From NCBI RefSeq assembly GCF_003001675.1, contig NZ_PVYW01000005.1:186001-250000 (forward strand): 64,000 nt of DNA. Reading direction: 5' to 3'. How positions within the stretch are numbered: the first letter of the stretch is position 1; every line of letters starts with the position of its first letter. Both the position numbers and the translations under genes were made by a program. The notes beneath the pieces are model-generated. The model searched no databases and was not told where the DNA came from. It was given only the letters and a program-made list of their open reading frames with translations. Origin of the DNA: Cohnella sp. SGD-V74. GTDB taxonomy: Bacteria > Bacillota > Bacilli > Paenibacillales > Paenibacillaceae. Below are positions 58,443 through 64,000 of the stretch, piece after piece.

Positions 58443-59386
58443 TGAAGAAGCGCAAGCTGGGCAGAACGGGATTGGATGTGTCGGTGCTGAGCTTCGGGGC
58501 TTCCTCGCTCGGCTCCGTGTTCCGCGAGACGGACGACGCCGAAGCGATTCGCGCGGTGCACGCCGCGCTCGACAGCGGCATCAATTATATCGACGTATCG
58601 CCGTATTATGGGCTGACGAAAGCCGAGACGGTGCTCGGCCAAGCGCTCAAGGACGTCCCGCGCGACCGTTATCTTCTATCGACCAAGGCGGGCAGATACG
58701 GTGCGGACCAGTTCGACTTCAGCGGACGCCGCATTCGGGAGAGTCTTGAAGAGAGCTTCGGCAGGCTGCATACCGACTACGCGGACATTTTGTTTCTGCA
58801 CGATATCGAATTCGTTCCTGCGGACATCATTCTCGAGGAAGCCGTGCCGACGCTGCGGGAGCTGAAGCGGGAGGGCAAAATCCGCAACTATGGCATATGC
58901 GGCCTTCCGCTCCCGTTGTTCGAGAAGCTGCTGCCGCAGATCGACGCGGACGCGATCATTTCTTATTGCCACTATTCGCTTAACGATACGTCGTTGCTCG
59001 GCCTGCTGCCGCTGCTGGAGAGCAAGGACGTCGGATTGGTGAACGCCTCTCCGCTGTCGATGGGATTGCTCAGCCTGCGGGGAACGCCGGATTGGCACCC
59101 CGCGAGTCAAGAGTTGAAAGCCGTGTGCCGCAAAGCCGCAGAGCATTGCGCAAGCCAAGGGGAGAACATCGCCAAGCTCGCCGTGCAGTTCTCGACGGCC
59201 AACGAGCGCGTTCCGACGACGCTCGTCAGCACGGCCAGCCCGGACAATATCCGCGACAACGCGAAATGGGCGGAAGAGCCGATGGACGCGGCGCTGCTGA
59301 AGGAAGTTCTGGACATTCTGGAGCCGGTGCGCGACTGGACGTGGACAAGCGGCAGGCCGGAATACAACGAAGGCATTAAAGTATAA
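58442..59386 (+). CDS. Aldo/keto reductase, L-galactose/L-fucose dehydrogenase-like
   Basis: A 314-residue TIM-barrel aldo/keto reductase. The catalytic tetrad region is visible: YIDVSPYYG near residue 50 (Asp, Tyr), STKAGRY near 81 (Lys), and DILFLHDIEF near 115 (His). The N-terminal KKRKLGRTGLDVSVLSFGAS and the 'ASPLSMGLLS' strand match the L-galactose dehydrogenase / D-threo-aldose 1-dehydrogenase group, which oxidises the sugar's C1 to a lactone with NAD(P)+. It starts within the uxaA stop codon (TAATG). Confidence 0.87.
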   Translation: MKKRKLGRTGLDVSVLSFGASSLGSVFRETDDAEAIRAVHAALDSGINYIDVSPYYGLTKAETVLGQALKDVPRDRYLLSTKAGRYGADQFDFSGRRIRESLEESFGRLHTDYADILFLHDIEFVPADIILEEAVPTLRELKREGKIRNYGICGLPLPLFEKLLPQIDADAIISYCHYSLNDTSLLGLLPLLESKDVGLVNASPLSMGLLSLRGTPDWHPASQELKAVCRKAAEHCASQGENIAKLAVQFSTANERVPTTLVSTASPDNIRDNAKWAEEPMDAALLKEVLDILEPVRDWTWTSGRPEYNEGIKV

Positions 59387-59400
59387 GGGGAGCGGAGACT

Positions 59401-60414
59401 ATGCTGGGAATTGTGTGCGCGGAAGTCGGCCGCTTCGAGCGAATCGAGCTTCCGGAACCCGTGCTCGGGGAAGGCGAAGCGATCGTCAGCGTCAAAAGGG
59501 TCGGCATCTGCGGTACGGATTTGCATGCGTTCATGGGCAACCAGCCCTTCTTCACCTATCCGCGGGTGCTCGGGCACGAGCTTTCGGGAATCGTCGAGCA
59601 AGTCGGAGACAATGAAGCGGGCTTGGCCGTCGGAGACCGGGTCGGCGTCATCCCGTATATGCACTGCGGGCAATGCGTCGCCTGCCGCCGAGGCAAAACG
59701 AATTGCTGCGTCTCCATGAAGGTGCTCGGCGTCCATATCGACGGTGGCATGAGGGAGCGCATCGCCGTTCCGGTATCCCATCTGGTTCGCGCGAACGATC
59801 TGACGCTCGACCAAGCCGCCGTGCTGGAGCCGCTCAGCATCGGAGCGCACGCGGTTAGAAGAACCGGATTGCGGGCAGGGGAGACGGCCCTTGTCATCGG
59901 AGGCGGTCCGATCGGCCTCGGCGTCATGGCGTTTGCCCGGCATGCCGGAGCGAAGGTGATCGCGATGGACGTGAACGAAGACCGGCTGACGTTCTGCCGG
60001 TCGTGGGCGCGAGTCGATGCGACGGTAAACGCGCTCGGCGACGCGCCGGCCGAACTGGCGAAGCTGACCGGCGGCGATCTGCCGACGGTCGTGTTCGATG
60101 CGACGGGCAACGCGAAGTCGATGGCCGCCGCGTTCGAATTGACCGCGCACGGAGGCACGCTCGTCTACGTCGGTCTCGTCAAGACGGACATCGCCTTCCA
60201 CGATCCGCTCTTCCACAGCCGCGAGCTGACGCTGATGGGCAGCCGCAACGCGACGAGAGAAGATTTCGAACTCGTGTATTCGGCGGTGAAGAGCGGCGGC
60301 GTCGATATCGAGCGGTACGTGACGCACCGGGCGGCGTTCGGGGACATGATCGACTCGTTCGGAAGCTGGCTTAACCCGGCATCCGGGGTCATCAAGGCGA
60401 TGGTGGAGCTGTAA
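59401..60414 (+). CDS. Zinc-dependent sugar-acid/polyol dehydrogenase (LgoD-like)
   Basis: A 337-residue medium-chain dehydrogenase. Catalytic zinc ligands are in VGICGTDLHAF (Cys near 38) and LGHELSG (His-Glu near 60). The structural zinc set CGQCVACRRGKTNCC is near 92-106, and nucleotide binding is at VIGGGPIGLGVMAFA near 162. It resembles E. coli LgoD (L-galactonate 5-dehydrogenase) and related gulonate/idonate enzymes. In this operon the expected reaction is L-galactonate to D-tagaturonate, feeding UxaB (inference). Confidence 0.85.
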   Translation: MLGIVCAEVGRFERIELPEPVLGEGEAIVSVKRVGICGTDLHAFMGNQPFFTYPRVLGHELSGIVEQVGDNEAGLAVGDRVGVIPYMHCGQCVACRRGKTNCCVSMKVLGVHIDGGMRERIAVPVSHLVRANDLTLDQAAVLEPLSIGAHAVRRTGLRAGETALVIGGGPIGLGVMAFARHAGAKVIAMDVNEDRLTFCRSWARVDATVNALGDAPAELAKLTGGDLPTVVFDATGNAKSMAAAFELTAHGGTLVYVGLVKTDIAFHDPLFHSRELTLMGSRNATREDFELVYSAVKSGGVDIERYVTHRAAFGDMIDSFGSWLNPASGVIKAMVEL

Positions 60415-60451
60415 ACGACCTGCGTCGGACGCTTCTACAATCGGCTCGGTA

Positions 60452-60480
60452 TTGAGTAATGGGCGGATACCGGGTATAAT
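60452..60480 (+). promoter_or_regulatory. SigA promoter of the antiporter
   Basis: TTGAGT (60452-60457), a 17-base spacer and TATAAT (60475-60480), giving a leader of about 100 bases before the antiporter start. Confidence 0.7.
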
Positions 60481-60518
60481 ATTCGTTATTCGTCAACAAA
60501 ATAAAGCGTTGCCTGGAG

Positions 60519-60545
60519 GAGTCTGTCATCGGCAGGCTTCTTTTT
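60519..60545 (+). terminator. Hairpin with T-run in the antiporter leader
   Basis: GAGTCTG pairs with CAGGCTT (two wobble pairs) around a 7-base loop, followed by C and TTTTT. It lies between the promoter at 60452-60480 and the antiporter ribosome-binding site, so it would terminate the antiporter's own transcript unless prevented. Its stability is modest. Confidence 0.5.
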
Positions 60546-60588
60546 GTCTTTTTTGGCGGTACGGTAACGAGACATCGGAGGGAATGGC

Positions 60589-61746
60589 GTGCAATTTATT
60601 TTCGAACTTATGTTGATCATTCTGTTTACGAAGCTTGCGGGGGATCTGTCCGTACGGCTGGGACAGCCGGCCGTTCTGGGCAAGCTGATCGCCGGAATCG
60701 CGCTCGGACCGGCCGTGCTCGGTTGGGTCGCCCAAGGCGGCTTCATCGAAGATGCGGCGGAAATCGGCGTGCTGCTGCTTATGTTCATCGCCGGGCTCGA
60801 GACCGATCTGGACCAGATGAAGCGCAACTGGCAGTCGGCTTTCGCGGTGGCTGTCGCCGGCATTATTCTTCCTTTTGCCGGAGGGTACGGCACGGGCATC
60901 GCGTTCGGATTAAGCGACAGTTTCTCGCTGTTCCTGGGGGTGGTGCTGTCGGCGACGTCGGTCAGCATCTCGGTGCAGGTGCTCAAGGATATGAACAAGC
61001 TGAACTCGCGCGAAGGGACGACGATTCTCGGTGCGGCCGTGCTCGACGACGTGCTCGTCGTTATTTTGCTGGCGGTCATGATGAGCGCGCTCGGCACCGG
61101 AGCGGACGTCTCGATCGGCGCGCTGATCGGGAAGAAGGCGCTGTTTTTCGCCGTGACGATCGTCGCAGGCTGGTTCGTCGTTCCGAAGGTCATGAAATGG
61201 CTGGCGCCGCTGAGGGTAACGGAGGCGGTCGTCAGCGCCGCCCTGGTCATCTGCTTGGCATTCGCCTATTTCGCAGAGTCGCTCCAGATGGCCGGCATTA
61301 TCGGAGCCTTCGCCGCGGGAATCGCCATCGCGCAGACCGGGTTCAAGCAGACGGTTGAGGAGAAAATCGAGCCGATCGCCTACTCGCTGTTCGTTCCGGT
61401 CTTTTTCGTCAGCATCGGCCTGAACGTTTCTTTTGTCGGATTGAGCGAGCAATGGCTGTTCATGATCGCGATCACGGTCGTCGCCTGCGTGACGAAGCTG
61501 GTCGGCGGATGGCTCGGCGCCCGTGCGACGGGGTTCAACGGCCGTTCCTCGCTCGCGATCGGGGCGGGCATGATCTCCCGGGGAGAAGTCGCGCTGATCA
61601 TCGCCGCAGCGGGACTGCAGGGCGGGCTGCTCATGCCGGATTATTTTACTTCGATCGTCATCGCGGTCATCGTCACCACGCTCGTCACTCCGCCGCTCCT
61701 GAAGCTGTTCGTGAAGGACGAGCCGTCGCGGCAAATCAACCTATAG
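60589..61746 (+). CDS. CPA2-family cation:proton antiporter
   Basis: A 385-residue membrane protein with about 12 helices, starting at GTG behind GGAGGG. The CPA2 signature is seen at QPAVLGKLIAGIALGPAVLG near residue 24, and the ion-site Asp-Asp in LGAAVLDDVLVVIL near 148. VFFVSIGLNVSF near 283 is also typical. There is no C-terminal TrkA/RCK domain, so any regulation needs a partner. It probably exchanges Na+ or K+ for H+. A leader with a terminator-like hairpin precedes it. Confidence 0.9.
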   Translation: MQFIFELMLIILFTKLAGDLSVRLGQPAVLGKLIAGIALGPAVLGWVAQGGFIEDAAEIGVLLLMFIAGLETDLDQMKRNWQSAFAVAVAGIILPFAGGYGTGIAFGLSDSFSLFLGVVLSATSVSISVQVLKDMNKLNSREGTTILGAAVLDDVLVVILLAVMMSALGTGADVSIGALIGKKALFFAVTIVAGWFVVPKVMKWLAPLRVTEAVVSAALVICLAFAYFAESLQMAGIIGAFAAGIAIAQTGFKQTVEEKIEPIAYSLFVPVFFVSIGLNVSFVGLSEQWLFMIAITVVACVTKLVGGWLGARATGFNGRSSLAIGAGMISRGEVALIIAAAGLQGGLLMPDYFTSIVIAVIVTTLVTPPLLKLFVKDEPSRQINL

Positions 61747-61760
61747 CGGAAACAAAAAAC

Positions 61761-61796
61761 AAAAGGAGCCTTTCCGGATTCGGAGAGGCTCCTTTT
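61761..61796. terminator. Bidirectional terminator between convergent genes
   Basis: A 16-bp stem (AAAAGGAGCCTTTCCG with CGGAGAGGCTCCTTTT, one wobble) with loop GATT. A/T runs on both sides let it serve the antiporter (+) and the EamA gene (-). Confidence 0.9.
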
Positions 61797-61805
61797 GCCG
61801 CGAAT

Positions 61806-62723
61806 TCAGGCCGCTTCGACTTTCTCGGCGGAGACGGACGAACCGGACGATTCCGTACGCATGTAGAGCAGCAAGCCGGCGATGATGAACGCGCCTCCGA
61901 TCAGCTGGGAGGTTGTCAGCATTTCGCCGAACAGCATCAGCCCCAGCAAGCTGGCGCCCACGGGTTCGGCCAGCACGGACATGGAGATCGTCGTCGGGCT
62001 GACGTACTGCAGCAGCCAGTTAAAGATCATATGTCCAAGCACCGTAGGGACGATGGCGAGCAGGACGAAAATGAGCCATTCCCGCGGCACGTAGTCCACG
62101 ACATTAATTCCGAGCGCGGCATTATAGATCGCGAAGCAGACGAAAGCGATGGCGAACACGATCAGACTGTACAAATAAGACGACACGCGCCGGAGGATGA
62201 CTTTGGCCAGCAGCATGTTCACGACGACGGCCAGCATGCCAAGGAAGCTCAGCATATCTCCCTTAAACGCTTCTCCCGAGATGCGGAAGTCCCCTGAACC
62301 GACGACGAAGGCGCCGGCAAGGGCGAGAGTGAGCCCAAGCAGCGGGAGCTTGCCGATCCTGTCGCGGAAGACGAAATAAGCGCCGATCATGACGAAGACG
62401 GGCTCCAGCGTCAGAATGATCGTGGAGCTGGCGATGGACGTGTAGGTGAGCGAAGCCATCCAGAGCAGGAAGTGCAGCGCCAGGAAAAATCCGGCCAGCC
62501 CGAGCAAGCCCCAGTCTTTGCGGGAGATCGAGGCTGTCGCCCGCAGCTGCCGCATGCCGAAAGGCAGCATCAGCAGCACCGTGAACAGCATGCGGTACAT
62601 GCCCTGCACGGACACCGGCGCATCCGAATACCGGACGAGAATCGGCGCGAAGGAGATGGCTATCATCCCCACGACGAGCGGAATGAGAGTAGGAATAGGC
62701 GATGATGGCGGTTTGTGATTCAT
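61806..62723 (-). CDS. EamA/DMT-family transporter
   Basis: A 305-residue membrane protein with ten predicted helices in two EamA repeats. The first starts LVVGMIAISFAPILVRYSDA and the second SFLGMLAVVVNMLLAKVILR. The motif PVFVMIGAYFVFRDRIGKLPLLG closes repeat 1 (EPVFVMIGAYFVF). I prefer ATG 62723, with GGAAGG upstream, over ATG 62750, which lacks a site. The likely role is metabolite export. It is convergent with the antiporter. Confidence 0.88.
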   Translation of the reverse strand: MNHKPPSSPIPTLIPLVVGMIAISFAPILVRYSDAPVSVQGMYRMLFTVLLMLPFGMRQLRATASISRKDWGLLGLAGFFLALHFLLWMASLTYTSIASSTIILTLEPVFVMIGAYFVFRDRIGKLPLLGLTLALAGAFVVGSGDFRISGEAFKGDMLSFLGMLAVVVNMLLAKVILRRVSSYLYSLIVFAIAFVCFAIYNAALGINVVDYVPREWLIFVLLAIVPTVLGHMIFNWLLQYVSPTTISMSVLAEPVGASLLGLMLFGEMLTTSQLIGGAFIIAGLLLYMRTESSGSSVSAEKVEAA

Positions 62724-62893
62724 AGTTGACGTGATCCCTTCCTCGTTCATGCAATCTTATCATTGTAAGGCCGAATCGACGAAAGATCAATCGCCATCTA
62801 TCTCTCTATATTTTTATAGACATTTAAATAATTTGTTTGTATATTAATAAACGTAATTAAATTTTGTCCATGATAAAAGAAAGGGAAATCATC

Positions 62894-64000
62894 ATGTGGA
62901 ACAATCGTCACGTCCGCGTCATTTTATCGTCAAGAATCTTGCTGAATATGGGCGTGTGGATCCGAAACTTCGCCGTTTTGCTGTACGTAAGCGAAATGAC
63001 CGACAACGATTCCTATTACGTCTCGTTAATCTCCGTAGCCGAATTTGCGCCGATCTTTATTTTCTCCATCATCGGGGGAACGTTCGCGGACCGTTGGAAG
63101 CCGCGCCGCACGATGATAGGGAGCGATCTGCTGACTTCGGCATCCGTATTCGCCGTGCTGTTGGCGTTAGTGTACGGGAGTTGGCACGCGCTGTTTTTCG
63201 CCGCGTTCGTCTCTTCGGTGCTGTCGCAATTTTCGCAGCCGTCGGCGATGAAGCTGTTCAAACGGCACGTCCCCGAAGACCGGCTGCAAGGCGTCATGGC
63301 GCTTCACCAGTCGATCTCGTCGCTGTTTATGATCATCGGTCCGATGGCCGGCGCTTTCGTCTACGCCAAGTTCGGGATCGAGACTTCTTTGGCCGCGATG
63401 GGGGTATTGATTCTCGGCTCGGGACTTCTCCTGCTGAGACTTCCCAAGGATGACGAAGAACCCGGCCAGACCCGGGCTCAATCGCGATTTTGGCTTGAGC
63501 TGAAGGCCGGCTTGCGTTACGTCGTCGCGAACCGGACGCTCCGCTCGCTCGGCGGCACGTTCATGGCGGCCGGGCTTGCCGCCGGTCTGATTCAACCGCT
63601 GCTGCTGTTCGTCGCCATAGAGAACTTGGGGCGGGATCGCGATTTCGTCCAGTGGCTGCTTGCGACTAACGGAGCCGCGACGCTGGTTGGCGGCGCGTTC
63701 GTCATGACCGCCGCCAAGAAAGTCAAGCCGCAGCGGCTGCTCGCTTTCGGATTGCTCGTCAGCGCGGCCGGAACGGTCGGGATAGGCTGGGCTCACAGCT
63801 TGGCTGCCGTTCTGCTGCTGCAGATCGCCACGGGGCTGTGTTACCCGCTGATTATGATCGGGATTCAAACGATGATCATGCGAAATACGGAGGGAGCTTA
63901 CATCGGAAGAGTGGGAGGAGTCATGACTCCTCTGTTCATGGGGATGATGGTTGTCGGCATGTCGCTGGCCGGCGGGCTGAAAATGACGCTGTCGCTTCAG
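62894..64000 (+). CDS. MFS transporter, 3'-truncated by window edge
   Basis: The frame stays open from ATG 62894 to the end (369 residues seen). The protein has at least ten hydrophobic segments. IIGGTFADRWKPRRTMIGSD near residues 61-80 is motif A between helices 2 and 3. The plan (VRVILSSRILLNMGVWIRNF at the N-terminus) is that of MFS_3/enterobactin-exporter-like proteins, and the substrate is unknown. The 170-base region before it is very AT-rich and probably holds the divergent promoters. Confidence 0.85.
   Translation, partial: MWNNRHVRVILSSRILLNMGVWIRNFAVLLYVSEMTDNDSYYVSLISVAEFAPIFIFSIIGGTFADRWKPRRTMIGSDLLTSASVFAVLLALVYGSWHALFFAAFVSSVLSQFSQPSAMKLFKRHVPEDRLQGVMALHQSISSLFMIIGPMAGAFVYAKFGIETSLAAMGVLILGSGLLLLRLPKDDEEPGQTRAQSRFWLELKAGLRYVVANRTLRSLGGTFMAAGLAAGLIQPLLLFVAIENLGRDRDFVQWLLATNGAATLVGGAFVMTAAKKVKPQRLLAFGLLVSAAGTVGIGWAHSLAAVLLLQIATGLCYPLIMIGIQTMIMRNTEGAYIGRVGGVMTPLFMGMMVVGMSLAGGLKMTLSLQ

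Overview
The window reads as chromosomal DNA of a spore-forming, high-GC member of the Paenibacillaceae (Paenibacillus or Cohnella-like). The evidence is a complete spore-germination receptor operon, carbohydrate ABC importers paired with YesM/YesN-type two-component systems, a YfiT/BstA-type DinB protein, Amj, Fur and CcpA-type operators, and strong Gram-positive ribosome-binding sites. I saw no rRNA, tRNA, CRISPR array, prophage or intact transposase. The species call is inference from gene content.

Layout. 1-5.2 kb: the tail of ppaC, a luciferase-like oxidoreductase, a 5'-nucleotidase, small unknowns, and a redox module (NAD(P)H oxidoreductase, divergent HxlR regulator, DoxX protein) with palindromic operators. 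5.4-12.6 kb: sugar importer 1 (two permeases and a lipoprotein, no ATPase) with its histidine kinase; the response regulator is encoded tail-to-tail on the other strand. 12.7-19.3 kb: an ECF41 (SigJ) stress regulon. The sigma gene and its carboxymuconolactone decarboxylase/oxidoreductase targets lie on either side of a gerA-gerC-gerB operon, and both flanks carry the same promoter motif. 19.4-21.2 kb: AraC regulator and EamA exporter, then a 110-bp inverted-repeat element. 21.5-29.4 kb: importer 2 (kinase, regulator, binding protein, two permeases, glycosidase-like enzyme).

29.5-37.8 kb: mixed housekeeping and accessory genes, including three DinB proteins, two GNAT enzymes, Amj, a Fur-controlled ferredoxin/flavodoxin reductase, a phosphoesterase, a radical SAM protein and an M42 peptidase. 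37.9-41 kb: an RsgA-type ribosome GTPase. Its long leader holds a near-consensus promoter, a 27-codon ORF, a terminator and a matching antiterminator segment. It is divergent from an LmrB-like drug exporter. 41.1-45.7 kb: DUF445, a hydrolase, and a Fur-boxed AraC/MFS pair. 45.8-50.9 kb: importer 3, with its own ATPase, and a WYL regulator. 51.1-51.9 kb: an AT-rich toxin-antitoxin-like island with an interrupted PemK/MazF gene. 52.1-53.5 kb: a lipoprotein and a tiny zinc-ribbon protein. 53.6-60.4 kb: an AraC-controlled operon whose five enzymes line up as an oxidative route from L-galactose (or a related aldose) to 2-keto-3-deoxygluconate. 60.5-64 kb: a CPA2 antiporter, an EamA transporter and a truncated MFS gene.

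The observations I rank highest are the translation-attenuator candidate in front of the RsgA paralogue, the split ECF41 regulon with two matching promoters, the frame-interrupted toxin with an unrecognised partner, and the L-galactose-type operon.
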